DNA from: JAXMDC01 sp046349035
GTDB lineage: Bacteria > Pseudomonadota > Alphaproteobacteria > Rhizobiales > Kaistiaceae
Length of the DNA stretch: 64,000 bases
Direction: 5' to 3'
NCBI GenBank assembly: GCA_046349035.1
Contig: JAXMDC010000002.1
Location: 124,001-188,000, forward strand
Shown here: positions 42,606 through 51,989 of the stretch, one piece after another
Numbering within the stretch: the first letter of the stretch is position 1
Layout of the letters: each line of letters opens with the position of its first letter
Made by a program: the position numbers and the translations under genes
Notes under the pieces: generated by a model
Told to the model about the DNA's origin: nothing
The model's database searches: none
What the model saw: the letters and a program-made list of their open reading frames with translations, nothing else

Positions 42606-42892
42606 GTGCGGGTCCGATATTCGCAGCGTGCCACCCGCAACATTAGAGACGCCGCAGCGTTTTCGCGCGGTCGATTTGGTGCCGCGACCGCCGCCGCCTT
42701 GGCGGCTCAAATCCGCCAAACCGTCGACCTCTTGGAACACGTGCCCGCCCTTGCCGAGAACTCGCCGCTCGGCGAGGTATTCGCGTGATTGCTATTGGTC
42801 GCTTTCCTTACTCGATCCACTACGAAGTGGTAGGCGCGGAAGTTCGTATTCTGCATCTCCGGCACTCGGCGCGGCGGCAGTGGGACGAATGA
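42606..42892 (+). pseudogene. ParE/RelE-type toxin interrupted by a frameshift
   Basis: The GTG-initiated frame encodes VRYSQRATRNIRDAAAF...QIRQTVDLLEHVPALAENS, the N-terminal half of a ParE toxin, and then stops at 42786-42788. The rest (VIAIGRFPYSIHYEVVGAE, then VRILHLRHSARRQW) continues in another frame up to 42892. Joined, the product would be about 95 residues, the normal ParE size. A single-base indel near 42755-42785 explains the break. A sequencing error cannot be excluded. Confidence 0.75.
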
Positions 42893-43066
42893 GTGCCATG
42901 CGCGGCCCATCGCGGCATCTTCTCGCGAGCGGCCGCCACCGGTTTGACAACCCCTGCCGCGCGTCCTCACTATCGGTTGTAGCCGCGCAATCTGCACCGC
43001 TCTCCGATAACCGCGCGGCTTGGCCGGGGCGTTGGCAATCAACCCCCAGGGGTGGAGGCAAGACCC

Positions 43067-45130
43067 ATGAGAGCACGCAACCGTCTACTCGGGAATGCCG
43101 CGCGTCTGGCGCTGATCGGCGCCGGAGCGAGCCTGTTGGCCGCTTCGGTGGCCGAGGCGCGCATCGTCAGGATCGAGATCGCCAACAAGGTGTCGCCGGC
43201 CTATGACGGCAAGTCGTTCGGCGCGGTCGGGCAATACGAGATCCTGGAAGGCACCGCCTATGGGGAGCTCGACCCGAAGGACCCGTTGAACGCCATCATC
43301 CAGGACATCGACCTTGCGCCGCGCAACGCTCGCGGCATGGTCGAATACTCGACCGACATCGGCATCGTGAAGCCGATCGACACCGCCAAGGGCAACCGGA
43401 CGCTCTTCTACGAAGACGTCAACCGCGGCAACAAGAACACCCCGTCCTTCAACATCGGCGGCGACGCGACCAAGCTCGGCGACGGCTGGCTGCAGTCGCA
43501 GGGCTATACGCTCGCCTGGGCCGGCTGGGAGGGCGACGTCACCACCGGCATCAGGATCAAGCTGCCGATCGCCAAGAACCCGGACGGCTCGGAGATCACC
43601 GGGCGCGTCCGCTCCGAATACATTCTCGGCGCGGCCGCTCCCTCGGTGAGCGTGACGGCGGCACCCGCCTATGAGGCGGCGAGCCTCGACAATGCCGGCG
43701 CGACGCTGACTCGTCGCGTCCACCAGAACGACCCGCGCGAAACCATCGACAACGCCAAATGGACGTTCGCCGACTGCGCGACGACGCCGTTCCCCGGCAA
43801 GCCCGATCCGACCAAAGTGTGCCTTGAAGGTGGGTTCGGCACCAACCACATCTACGAACTCACCTACACCGCCAAGAACCCGACGGTCGCCGGCATCGGC
43901 TTTGCCGCCAATCGCGACTTCGTGGCGTTCCTACGGGGCGACAACAAGGACGCGGCGGCGGGCCCGGCCAATCCGCTCGGCGACGCCATCCGCCAGTCGA
44001 TCATCTACGGCTCCTCGCAGAGCGGCCGCTGGATCCGCACCTACATCCAGCTCGGCTTCAACGAGAGCGAGAACCACAAGCGGGTGTTCGACGGAGCCTT
44101 CCCGCACAAGGCTTCCAACCGCGGCGCCTTCAACATCCGCTTTGCCCAGCCGACGCGCCTCTCCGGCACGCAGCACACCGAGCTGCAATATCCCGGCCAG
44201 GAGTCGCCGCAGACCTGGGACGTCAGCGAGGACCCGATCTCCGGCGTCACCGGCGGCCAGCTCGACCGCTGCCGCAAGAGCAGCACCTGCCCGAAGATCA
44301 TGGCGACCGAGACCGACACCGAGTACTGGCAGGCGCTGATGGCGCTGAATACGACGGATGGGTTCGGCGAGGCCGACTATCCGATCCCGGCCGAGGTGCG
44401 CATCTACCACTTCGCCGGCACTCAGCACGGCGGCGGCAACGTGCTCGAACAGCCGCCGGCGGTGATGCCGCGGCCGCCGGCGAACTGCCAGATGCCGGTC
44501 AACAGCAACTCGTTCCTGCCGCAGCAGCGGGCGCTCCTCGTCGCCATGCGCGACTGGATCGTCGACAATCGCGAGCCGCCGGCGAGCCGCTACCCGACCA
44601 TCCGCGCCCGCTCGCTGGTGCCGGTCGACGCGATCAAGTTCCCGTACATGCCGGCGGTGAACTTCAAGGTCGCCGGCATCGCCGCCCAGCGCGTCTATCT
44701 CGACCGCGGGCCGCTCTACCGCGAGGCCGATGCCACCGGCATCATGGCCGAGCCGCCGAAGCCGGGTAAGTCGTACGCGCTGCTGCTGCCGCAGGTCGAC
44801 GCCGACGGCAACGACATCGACGGGCTGCTGAATACGACCATGAAGGTGCCGCTCGGCACTTATCTCGGCTGGAACGTCCGCAAGGCCGGCTTCAGCGAGG
44901 GCGACTCCTGCGACCTGACGGGTGGCTTCATCCCGTTCTTTAAGACCCGCGCCGAACGGCTCGCCGCCAACGACCCGCGGCCTTCGCTCGAAGAGCGCTA
45001 CCCGACCCATGACGACTACGTCGCCAAGGTGACGGCAGCGGCGAAGCAGCTGGTCGCCGATCGCTTCCTGCTCCAGCAGGACGCCGACCTGCTGATCGAT
45101 CAGGCCAAAGCCGCCGCGGTTCCGCGGTAG
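43067..45130 (+). CDS. Large secreted alpha/beta hydrolase domain protein (Abhydrolase_10 type)
   Basis: A GGTGGAGG ribosome site precedes ATG 43067. The signal peptide (1-32) ends near AEA. The 687-residue protein has the long N-terminal domain of the family (FGAVGQYEILEGTAYGELDP, near 52) and a nucleophile elbow GSSQSGR (315-321). A His in HFAGTQHGGG near residue 450 may belong to the triad. Eight cysteines may form disulfides. The substrate is unknown; relatives act on esters or terpenoid-type compounds. A hairpin separates it from the convergent kinase gene. Confidence 0.82.
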   Translation: MRARNRLLGNAARLALIGAGASLLAASVAEARIVRIEIANKVSPAYDGKSFGAVGQYEILEGTAYGELDPKDPLNAIIQDIDLAPRNARGMVEYSTDIGIVKPIDTAKGNRTLFYEDVNRGNKNTPSFNIGGDATKLGDGWLQSQGYTLAWAGWEGDVTTGIRIKLPIAKNPDGSEITGRVRSEYILGAAAPSVSVTAAPAYEAASLDNAGATLTRRVHQNDPRETIDNAKWTFADCATTPFPGKPDPTKVCLEGGFGTNHIYELTYTAKNPTVAGIGFAANRDFVAFLRGDNKDAAAGPANPLGDAIRQSIIYGSSQSGRWIRTYIQLGFNESENHKRVFDGAFPHKASNRGAFNIRFAQPTRLSGTQHTELQYPGQESPQTWDVSEDPISGVTGGQLDRCRKSSTCPKIMATETDTEYWQALMALNTTDGFGEADYPIPAEVRIYHFAGTQHGGGNVLEQPPAVMPRPPANCQMPVNSNSFLPQQRALLVAMRDWIVDNREPPASRYPTIRARSLVPVDAIKFPYMPAVNFKVAGIAAQRVYLDRGPLYREADATGIMAEPPKPGKSYALLLPQVDADGNDIDGLLNTTMKVPLGTYLGWNVRKAGFSEGDSCDLTGGFIPFFKTRAERLAANDPRPSLEERYPTHDDYVAKVTAAAKQLVADRFLLQQDADLLIDQAKAAAVPR

Positions 45131-45144
45131 CAAGCGGTACCAGA

Positions 45145-45175
45145 CATCCGGCGGTGGCTCACGCGCCGCCGGATG
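45145..45175. terminator. Hairpin between convergent genes
   Basis: CATCCGGCGG (45145-45154) pairs perfectly with CCGCCGGATG (45166-45175). It sits between the stops of the alpha/beta hydrolase gene and the kinase gene and may serve both; no T-run is present. Confidence 0.6.
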
Positions 45176-45221
45176 CGCCGGGTTAGCGGCTGCATGTCTT
45201 GGCTGCCGTGACCAGACCGCT

Positions 45222-46727
45222 CTAGTGCAACTCCCCCGCCCGCCGCCGTGGGCGAAGGCCACGGAACTGCTCCTTGACGACGGGCGGCAGCGCTTCCATC
45301 ACCCGCACCCGCGGGAAGATGCAGATCGCCTCGGTGCCTTCGCGGAGCTTTGAGCGGAGGTCGAAGCTCCCCTCGTGCATGCGCACCAGCGCCTGGACGA
45401 TGGTGAGGCCGAGGCCGGTGCCGCGCTCGGCGGTCTTGGCGGCGATCGCCCCCTGGCCGAACGCGGAGAGGACGATCGGCAGTTCCTCCGGCGGGATGCC
45501 CGGCCCGTTGTCGCGGATCGACACCATCTGGCCGCCGTTCTCCGCGGCGCCGACCTTGACGACCACCTCGCCGCCCTGCGGCGTGAACTTGATGGCGTTG
45601 GAGAGAAGGTTGAGGACGATCTGGCGGACGGCGCGCTCGTCCGCCCAGAGGCGCGGCATGCCGCCGTCGATATCCTCGACGATGTGGATCGCCTTCGCCC
45701 GCGCTTTGATGCTCATCAGGTGCCGGCACTCGTCGACGAGGTGGGCGAGGTTGACCGGCTCCTCCGAGAGTTCGTAGCGCCCGGCCTCGATGCGCGAGAG
45801 GTCGAGGATCTCGTTGATGAGGTCGAGGAGGTGTTTGCCGCTGGCGTGGATGTCGGCGGCGTAGTCCTTGTAGTTGGCGTTGTCGATCGGACCCAGCACC
45901 TCGTTCTTCATCACCTCCGAGAAGCCGAGAATGGCGTTGAGCGGGGTGCGGAGCTCGTGGCTCATCGTCGCCAGGAAGCGCGACTTGGCGAGGTTCGCCT
46001 CCTCGGCGCGCCGCCGCGCTTCGTCGGAGATCGCCTTGGCGGTGCCGAGTTCGGCGATGAGCAGGTCCTGCTCGGCGCCGGCTTCCAGCAGGCTCAGCGT
46101 CGCCTGATAGAGGCGGCTCGACAGGATCAAGAAGAAGCCCTCGGCGCCGACCGCCATCACCGTCAGCGTGATGTGCAGGAAGCCGCCGTGATTGACGAAG
46201 ACGATCGCCGCCATGAACACCATCGGCAGCGTCGCCGCGACGGCGGCGGCGGGCAGCGTCGAGGCGATCATCGTGCCGACAGCGATGACCGTCAGCGTCG
46301 TCGCGAACTGGAAGACCTCGAGGCCCTGGCCCGAGGCGCGCGTGGTGAGGAGGAGCAGCATCCCCCAGGCGATGCCGGAGAGTGCGTCGCTGATGATGAA
46401 GCGGCCGTGCCAGCGGCGGATGTGCTGCGCCGCCGCCTTGGCGTTGGTGAACTGCCGGCAGATGACGATGGTGACGAGGTGGGCGGCCAATGCCAGCATC
46501 GCCCAGGAGAGGACGGCGTTCGGCTGCAGCCAGAGGAGGGCGGTGCCGCCGGCCAGCAGGATCAGCATCGGCAGCACGTAGGCGGCGCTGATGCGGTTGC
46601 GGGCGAAGGCGGCGGCGAGTTCGTGGTCGAAGGCCGGCGTGGTGCCGGTCGCCGAAGTCAGGCGCTCGCGCACGTCGAAAAGCGTGCGCGCGACGGCGCG
46701 CCGCCGATCGGCGCGGCGGCGGTTCAT
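45222..46727 (-). CDS. Membrane-bound sensor histidine kinase, PdhS/PleC-like
   Basis: The N-terminal half has about five or six membrane helices (about 45-205 of the protein). A short coiled coil then leads to the HisKA motif TMSHELRTPLNAILGFSE with the phospho-accepting His near residue 257. HATPase boxes LLNLLSNAIKFTP, DNGPGIPPEE and GTGLGLTIV are intact. The HisKA and HATPase parts resemble PdhS/PleC kinases of the DivK pathway; there is no PAS domain. No response regulator is adjacent. ATG 46727 was chosen; an upstream TTG (46766) adds 13 residues. Confidence 0.85.
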   Translation of the reverse strand: MNRRRADRRRAVARTLFDVRERLTSATGTTPAFDHELAAAFARNRISAAYVLPMLILLAGGTALLWLQPNAVLSWAMLALAAHLVTIVICRQFTNAKAAAQHIRRWHGRFIISDALSGIAWGMLLLLTTRASGQGLEVFQFATTLTVIAVGTMIASTLPAAAVAATLPMVFMAAIVFVNHGGFLHITLTVMAVGAEGFFLILSSRLYQATLSLLEAGAEQDLLIAELGTAKAISDEARRRAEEANLAKSRFLATMSHELRTPLNAILGFSEVMKNEVLGPIDNANYKDYAADIHASGKHLLDLINEILDLSRIEAGRYELSEEPVNLAHLVDECRHLMSIKARAKAIHIVEDIDGGMPRLWADERAVRQIVLNLLSNAIKFTPQGGEVVVKVGAAENGGQMVSIRDNGPGIPPEELPIVLSAFGQGAIAAKTAERGTGLGLTIVQALVRMHEGSFDLRSKLREGTEAICIFPRVRVMEALPPVVKEQFRGLRPRRRAGELH

Positions 46728-46896
46728 GTTCGTCGTGGCGTCGGGCGCCGGCGTCGGCTCGGCCAAACTCGTGTCCCGGTGGCGGTTACGCTTGCGGCCG
46801 AGCGCTCGACCGCTTGGGACATCACCGTGACGCAGAAGGCTTTAAGATCAGTTTCAGGAGATTGGTAACAAAGGTTAACGAGGCGAGACGGCGAGA

Positions 46897-47565
46897 ATGG
46901 CAGGAAGGCGAACGGTCGGCGGCGCGCGGGCTGCGAGGGACGGCGAGGGGCTGGATACACTCCTTGCCGGCATCCGCGCCTGCCGCCTCTGCCGCGACCG
47001 CCCGGCCGGCAAGCGGCCGCTGCCGCACGAGCCGCGCCCGGTGCTCCGCGTCTCGCCGACCGCGACGCTCTGCGTCGCCGGGCAGGCGCCGGGGACGCGC
47101 GTCCACGAAAGCGGCACGCCCTTCACCGACCGCTCCGGCGATCGCCTGCGCGACTGGATGGGGATCGACAGCGCGACGTTCTACGACACGAGCCGCGTCG
47201 CCGTGGTGCCGATGGGGTTCTGCTTCCCTGGCCAGGACGCCAAGGGCGCCGACCTCCCGCCGCGCGGCGAATGCGCGCCGCTCTGGCATATCAGGCTCTT
47301 CGCCGCGCTTCCCAATGTGCAGGTGGTGCTGGCGCTCGGCCTCTACGCCCACGCCTTCCATCTCGGCGCACTAAACCGAGGCAGCCTCACCGACACCGTC
47401 GCCGCCTGGCGCGAGATCGGCGAAGCCACGGCGGCGCGCGGCCGCCGCGTCCTGCCGCTGCCGCACCCCTCCTGGCGCAACAACGCCTGGATCAAGAAGA
47501 ACCCCTGGTTCGAGACCGAGCTGCTGCCGGCTCTCCGCGCCGAGGTGGCGCGGCACCTGCGGTAA
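46897..47565 (+). CDS. Uracil-DNA glycosylase family protein
   Basis: This 222-residue protein has the UDG-superfamily blocks GQAPGTRVHESGTPFTDRSG (about 63-82) and LPLPHPSWRNN near the C-terminus, plus a CRLC motif (about 28-31) and two more cysteines that may support an iron-sulfur cluster. It probably removes uracil or another damaged base; the exact subfamily cannot be settled by eye. It is divergent from the kinase gene. Confidence 0.8.
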   Translation: MAGRRTVGGARAARDGEGLDTLLAGIRACRLCRDRPAGKRPLPHEPRPVLRVSPTATLCVAGQAPGTRVHESGTPFTDRSGDRLRDWMGIDSATFYDTSRVAVVPMGFCFPGQDAKGADLPPRGECAPLWHIRLFAALPNVQVVLALGLYAHAFHLGALNRGSLTDTVAAWREIGEATAARGRRVLPLPHPSWRNNAWIKKNPWFETELLPALRAEVARHLR

Positions 47566-47581
47566 GCGGGAGTTCGCGCAA

Positions 47582-47625
47582 GCAATTTCCTCATTTCGAC
47601 GGGAAATTGCCACTTTCGTGGGAAA
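47582..47625 (+). promoter_or_regulatory. Repeated palindromic half-sites upstream of the Lrp gene
   Basis: An inverted repeat with 9-base arms (GCAATTTCC 47582-47590, GGAAATTGC 47602-47610) overlaps two copies of TTTCG-N(2-3)-GGAAA starting at 47594 and 47614, about 20 bases apart. Lrp regulators often bind several phased sites and control their own gene. Confidence 0.5.
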
Positions 47626-47710
47626 ATATGCTAAAGCCGCGCGTGAAGCCGCCCGCCGCGTCGCGCGCCGGCACCCCGCTCTCCATTTCAAGCCCGCCCC
47701 GAGGTTCCCC

Positions 47711-48214
47711 ATGGTCGACAGGCTCGATCGCAAGATTCTGTCCCTCCTGCAGGAGGACGCCACCATTCCCGTCGCCGAGATCGGCAAGAAGGTCGGGCTC
47801 TCGACCACCCCCTGCTGGCGGCGCATCCAGAAGCTGGAGGAGGACGGCGTCATCCAGCGCCGCGTTGCCGTGCTCGACCCGAAGAAGGTCAACGCCCAGG
47901 TGACGGCTTTCGTCGCCATCACCACCAGCAAGCACAACGACGAGTGGCTCCGCCGCTTCGCCGAGGTGGTGACCGAGTTCCCCGAGGTGGTGGAGTTCTA
48001 CCGCATGGCCGGGCAGGTCGATTACTTGCTCCGCGTCGTCGTCCCCGACATCGCCGCCTATGACGCCTTCTATAAGCGCTTGATCGCCAAGATCGACATC
48101 AGCGACGTCTCCACCACCTTCGCCATGGAGCAGATCAAGTACACGACGGCTCTGCCGCTGCAGTACCTGACCTTCGAGAAGGAGAAGGGCGGCGCCGGCG
48201 CCGAGCGGGGGTAG
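47711..48214 (+). CDS. Lrp/AsnC-family transcriptional regulator
   Basis: This 167-residue protein has an AsnC-type helix-turn-helix (RKILSLLQEDATIPVAEIGKK at the start, recognition helix in STTPCWRRIQKLEEDGVI) and a C-terminal ligand domain (RAM; VVEFYRMAGQVDYLLRVVV). It probably forms octamers and responds to an amino acid. ATG at 47711 was chosen because the upstream frame lacks similarity. Phased AT-rich palindromes lie upstream. Confidence 0.92.
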   Translation: MVDRLDRKILSLLQEDATIPVAEIGKKVGLSTTPCWRRIQKLEEDGVIQRRVAVLDPKKVNAQVTAFVAITTSKHNDEWLRRFAEVVTEFPEVVEFYRMAGQVDYLLRVVVPDIAAYDAFYKRLIAKIDISDVSTTFAMEQIKYTTALPLQYLTFEKEKGGAGAERG

Positions 48215-48360
48215 GGGCCAATCCGGAAAGGTCGCAGCGCCTTGGCAAATCCTGGTGCGCCGAGGGGTTTGGATCGGCTGGCGCGAGTTTCCACGCGGCC
48301 GGCCGCCCAAGGCTCAGACGGATGTCCGGTCGCAAGGATCCGTCCGGCGACAGCCGCGCG

Positions 48361-49464
48361 CTAAAGCGAGAGGATATGGCCTTCGGCGGGGTTAGTGCTC
48401 CCGTCGATGAATTCGCCATAGACCTTTTGGATCGCTTCTTTTCCGCGGCTTTCGACGACGCGCATCCACGACTTCGACGAAGCCGCGTGGGCCAAGAGTG
48501 CGTCGCCGATGCGCTTTCTGACGCCGGCGCTCCCCCAGTCGGCGGTGCGTTTGGCGAGGCGATTGGGGGCGAAGAAGAAGATCGGCTTGGGGCCTGGAAG
48601 CGGCGTACTCTCGGGGCCGCTCGCGCCGCCGGAGGCGAGGTCCTGCCAATGCGTTGCGCCGGCGATGCAGCTGTATTTCAGTCGATCGCCGAAATGCGTG
48701 TGGATCTTGGCTCGCAGCGCGCTGTCGCCGGCAAAATCGACTTCTACGGTCGCCACGCGAGCCTCGAGCTTTGCGACTTCGGCGTACGGGACGACCTTAT
48801 CGTAGTAGCCCGTGCGTTCGACGAAGGCGACGTTTCCCGGCGAGGTCAGGCCGATGACTCTGACTTGGCCCTTGCGGTGATCGTGCAGCAGCTGCGCCAG
48901 ACCGAGTGCCGTCTTGCTCGAGGCGCTGGTGAGGATGACCTCGCGGGCGCCGAAGAAATCGCTGTCGGCCAGCAGGTCGTCGATCAGGAATGACGTCAGG
49001 AACAGCGGACGGAAGATCGCGATCTCGTTCTCGCGGTCCTGCCAATGCGCTGGGTCGGCGTTGACGCGTTCATAGTTGTTGTAGACGAGCGGGAGCCCCC
49101 TGCGATGCGCGGCGCCGTCGAAAAAGGTCCTCGGCGCGATTTGCACCGGTTCGACGATGAGGTGGGTCGAGATCGGCAGATAGCCGTAGATTCGCTCGCC
49201 GACCGGCAGTTCCGCGTTTTTGGATGCGGTGACCGTGGCGTAGCCCCACACCGGAATGCGGCCCCATCCCTGGGCGGCGGGAAAGAATCGCCAGTAGCCG
49301 ATCGTCTCCCCGGCAGCGCCGTAGGTGATGTTGTTGGCGGTGAGCGCAAACTTGTGGACCTCCAGCAGCACTTGGCCGCGCGTGAGTTCCGGCAGCTCGG
49401 TGTCGATGAACCTGGCCTCGCGCAGATTCCAGCGATTGACGACGAAATCCGTTGAGGCGGTCAT
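48361..49464 (-). CDS. DUF2855 family protein (alcohol-dehydrogenase-like fold)
   Basis: This 367-residue protein has the DUF2855 layout: GQVLLEVHKFALTANNITYG, FPAAQGWGRIPVWGYATV, IFRPLFLTSFLIDDLL and the Rossmann-like VILTSASSKTALGLAQLL. It resembles the MDR superfamily but lacks an obvious zinc site. ATG at 49464 fits the family start. Function unknown; oxidoreductase activity is possible. Confidence 0.83.
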   Translation of the reverse strand: MTASTDFVVNRWNLREARFIDTELPELTRGQVLLEVHKFALTANNITYGAAGETIGYWRFFPAAQGWGRIPVWGYATVTASKNAELPVGERIYGYLPISTHLIVEPVQIAPRTFFDGAAHRRGLPLVYNNYERVNADPAHWQDRENEIAIFRPLFLTSFLIDDLLADSDFFGAREVILTSASSKTALGLAQLLHDHRKGQVRVIGLTSPGNVAFVERTGYYDKVVPYAEVAKLEARVATVEVDFAGDSALRAKIHTHFGDRLKYSCIAGATHWQDLASGGASGPESTPLPGPKPIFFFAPNRLAKRTADWGSAGVRKRIGDALLAHAASSKSWMRVVESRGKEAIQKVYGEFIDGSTNPAEGHILSL

Positions 49465-49586
49465 GGGTGAAGGCGTCCTCGGTCGAGCTTGAGCATGAGG
49501 GTGCCGATGGCGGCGATCAAGCGGACCGGCTCGCCCGCACCCGACCGAGTAGGCGCCACTGCGCGTCGGGAAACTTGACCGCCTAG

Positions 49587-50450
49587 CTACGGGTTCCCCA
49601 CCACATCGTCCTGGAGGAGCGGTGCTTCCTCTTCCCAGACGCAGTTGGTCTTCTGCCGGGGAAGCCCGCCTTCCGCCACGCGAATGAGCCGCGCCGGCCC
49701 TGCCGAAGCAGTTTCGGGTCGGGACGTGATTTCGCGCACCAGCTTGCGCCTCGTCGCTTCGGCAAACTGCGACAAGTCGCCGATCGCGATGAGGAATGAT
49801 CCGGGGCCGCCGATGACGCAATCCTCATAATAGTCGGCGAGCGTGCCGCCGCTATAGACCGGCTTCGTGTCGATGAGGATCGGCAGGCCGTTGATGACGA
49901 TCCCCTGCCGAAGCACCTGGTCGCGGACCGGCGGAAGGGAGCGGCCGCCGTTGTTTGTCCCATCGCCGGAGACGTCGATCGCGCGCCGCGTACTCTCAAG
50001 TCCGCTCTTACGAAACAAGCCCTCCGCGTAAAGAAGGGCCGCGGAAATCGAGGTACTGAAATCGAGGCTCATGGGCGCCTTCGCCAGGTCGGCGGCGAAG
50101 ACCTCAGCGTCACCCCGATCGGCGATCACCCGCCAGGGCACAACGACCCGCTGATAGCCGGGGCTCGACCACTCTATGTAGGTAACCGCAATCCGCCCGT
50201 AGGGCCCCGAGGTGATCGCCCGCTGGACGTCCGGGCTGAGAAACGCCTCGACATAGCCGTTCCGCTGCAGCGTCTGCTTAATATCGCCGAGGGATGCCAT
50301 CGATTTGGAGACGTCGACCGCCAAGACCAGTTGCAGATCGACGAAGCTGTCGGGCCGAGCCGCCTCGGCCGATACTTCGGCCGTTGAGCCGGCGGCAATC
50401 GCGGCAAATACCACGAGGCCCAGGCCAAGCGGGCGGCAGACGAGCGGCAC
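49587..50450 (-). CDS. Secreted DUF1194 (von Willebrand A-like) protein
   Basis: The GTG start at 50450 follows a GGGGAA ribosome site and opens a signal peptide (about 1-26). The rest is one DUF1194 domain with a metal-ion-dependent adhesion motif DVSKS (near 47), VTYIEWSSPGYQ and DVSGDGTNNGGR. Cysteines near the C-terminus may form a disulfide. Such proteins bind partners through a divalent ion; the partner is unknown. It follows the Pro-rich alpha/beta hydrolase gene on the same strand. Confidence 0.8.
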   Translation of the reverse strand: MPLVCRPLGLGLVVFAAIAAGSTAEVSAEAARPDSFVDLQLVLAVDVSKSMASLGDIKQTLQRNGYVEAFLSPDVQRAITSGPYGRIAVTYIEWSSPGYQRVVVPWRVIADRGDAEVFAADLAKAPMSLDFSTSISAALLYAEGLFRKSGLESTRRAIDVSGDGTNNGGRSLPPVRDQVLRQGIVINGLPILIDTKPVYSGGTLADYYEDCVIGGPGSFLIAIGDLSQFAEATRRKLVREITSRPETASAGPARLIRVAEGGLPRQKTNCVWEEEAPLLQDDVVGNP

Positions 50451-50566
50451 GTGAAGGTTCCCCGGTCCCGCCACGACGCAATTTTGCACACCCCTCGATC
50501 GGTCGACAAGGCGGGCTCCCGCAACCGGTAGCTTGGCCGGAAAGCCTGGGGCGGACGGTTCGCAGC

Positions 50567-51676
50567 CTATCGCCCCGGTATGCCGAGCGGCGGCGCGAAG
50601 ATGCCTTGCGGCGGCGCGAAGACATTGGGCGGCGGCGGAGGAGGTGGAGGGGTGGTGATTACGACCCCGGTCGCCGGCGCAGGCGCTGCTGGGCGGGGGC
50701 TGCCCGGCGGCTTGTTCTGATACTTGGCGAGGATATCGGCCGCCGGCATGCCCTTGATGCAGTCGATGGCGGTGCGAATGGTCTCGGCCTGAAGGTCGTG
50801 CGCGCCGTCGCCGGTCGCCTTGGCGAAGATCTGCGTGACATCGACGCCCTGCGCCTTGGCGGCGGCGCCGTACTCGACCTGCGAGCGCATCGACACTTCG
50901 CGGTCGTCGGGATCGGTGAGGATGAAGAGCTTCAGGCTTTCGCGGGGTTCGATCTTGCCCACGTCGGCGAACGGGTCGGTGAAGTCGGTGAGGCCGGTGA
51001 CGTCGCTGCGGCGGCCGAGATCGGTGAGCCGCGTCTTCATCGACACGATGCCGGAGCCGATGGCGACGCAGCCGATGTCGCTGCGCCGCGCCAAAAGGGT
51101 GGCGACGATGTGTGCGCCGCCGGAATGGCCGGCAAGGTGCAGCAGCGTCGCGTTGTGGCGGAGCTTGATCGCGTCGATGGCGGCTTCGACCACCTGCACT
51201 TCGCGCAGCCGCCGCCGCTCGCCGTGCTTGCCCGAGGAGCCGAAGGTGCCCGGCCGGGCGATGAAGGCATAGGGGCCGCCGGCACGCTGCGACCAGGTGA
51301 GGGAGCCGCCCTGCACGATCGCCGGCGTCTGCTTGAGATAGGCCTCGGTCGGCCGCGCCTGCGCGCCGCTCGCGGCGACGACATCGTCGGAGATCGAGAT
51401 GAGCAGGAACGGCTTCACCCCGCCGCGGTCGGAGTAGAAGTAGCGGATGCACTCGCTCTTCCCTTCGACCGTCACCCACACCGCGCTCCGATAAAGGCCG
51501 CAGTCAGCTTCGCTCAGCGTCAGGCCGCGCACCACCGGATCGGCCTCGAAGGGGCGCGCCTCGTTGACCAGCGCCGGATTGGGCGGCGGCGGGGCTGCGG
51601 CCGTCGGCGAGCGCGGCTGCTGGGCGAAGGCACCGGCGAGCGATGCCAAGAGAATGAACGGAGCTAGGCGATGCAT
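50567..51676 (-). CDS. Secreted alpha/beta-hydrolase-fold protein with Pro-rich tail
   Basis: A signal peptide (1-18) is followed by a globular domain with the nucleophile-type elbow AGHSGGAH (about 184) and an Asp in LFILTDPDD (about 257). The last 50 residues are a Pro-rich tail (TTPPPPPPPPNVFAPPQG) that may attach to the cell wall or outer membrane. A GGGGAGAG ribosome site precedes the ATG. The enzyme class is unclear; esterase activity is plausible. Confidence 0.75.
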   Translation of the reverse strand: MHRLAPFILLASLAGAFAQQPRSPTAAAPPPPNPALVNEARPFEADPVVRGLTLSEADCGLYRSAVWVTVEGKSECIRYFYSDRGGVKPFLLISISDDVVAASGAQARPTEAYLKQTPAIVQGGSLTWSQRAGGPYAFIARPGTFGSSGKHGERRRLREVQVVEAAIDAIKLRHNATLLHLAGHSGGAHIVATLLARRSDIGCVAIGSGIVSMKTRLTDLGRRSDVTGLTDFTDPFADVGKIEPRESLKLFILTDPDDREVSMRSQVEYGAAAKAQGVDVTQIFAKATGDGAHDLQAETIRTAIDCIKGMPAADILAKYQNKPPGSPRPAAPAPATGVVITTPPPPPPPPNVFAPPQGIFAPPLGIPGR

Positions 51677-51989
51677 GGCTCTCCCCTGACGAAGCGCCGG
51701 GCGCGTACCCTAGCTGCGGCCCGCGGGGACGGGCAAGCCGCGCAGGGACGGCAACGGCTTGACGCCGGCGGCCTGTGCGGCGCTGCGCGCGCGGCTTCTC
51801 TTGGTAGCGCCGCCCGTCATCGCCCGCATGGCCGGTGCGGGATGCCGATACGGCGCTCGGTCGAGACGGAACCTTTCACTCTAAGCCGCGTTCTTCGGCA
51901 CCGAGTCGCGTTGCAATGAACCAGAGCCTCCGCCGCCGGTGCCGCACTGACCGCACCTGTAGGCTGCGCGTCTGAGAAAGGTGCCGTCT
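51677..51989. other. Divergent intergenic region, 313 bases
   Basis: This spacer separates the alpha/beta-hydrolase-fold gene (minus) from DUF4142 (plus). The only clear signal is the EcfG-type promoter at 51868. No gene is seen. Confidence 0.5.
51868..51892 (+). promoter_or_regulatory. EcfG (general stress response) promoter
   Basis: GGAAC (51868-51872) and CGTT (51889-51892) are separated by 16 bases, exactly the alphaproteobacterial EcfG consensus GGAAC-N16/17-CGTT. It points to the DUF4142 gene 98 bases downstream. Confidence 0.75.

Noticed and set aside
48215..48360. tRNA-like or small RNA gene in the intergenic spacers
   Set aside because: No cloverleaf, no TTCGA T-loop followed by CCA, and no promoter-terminator pair was found in this or other spacers.
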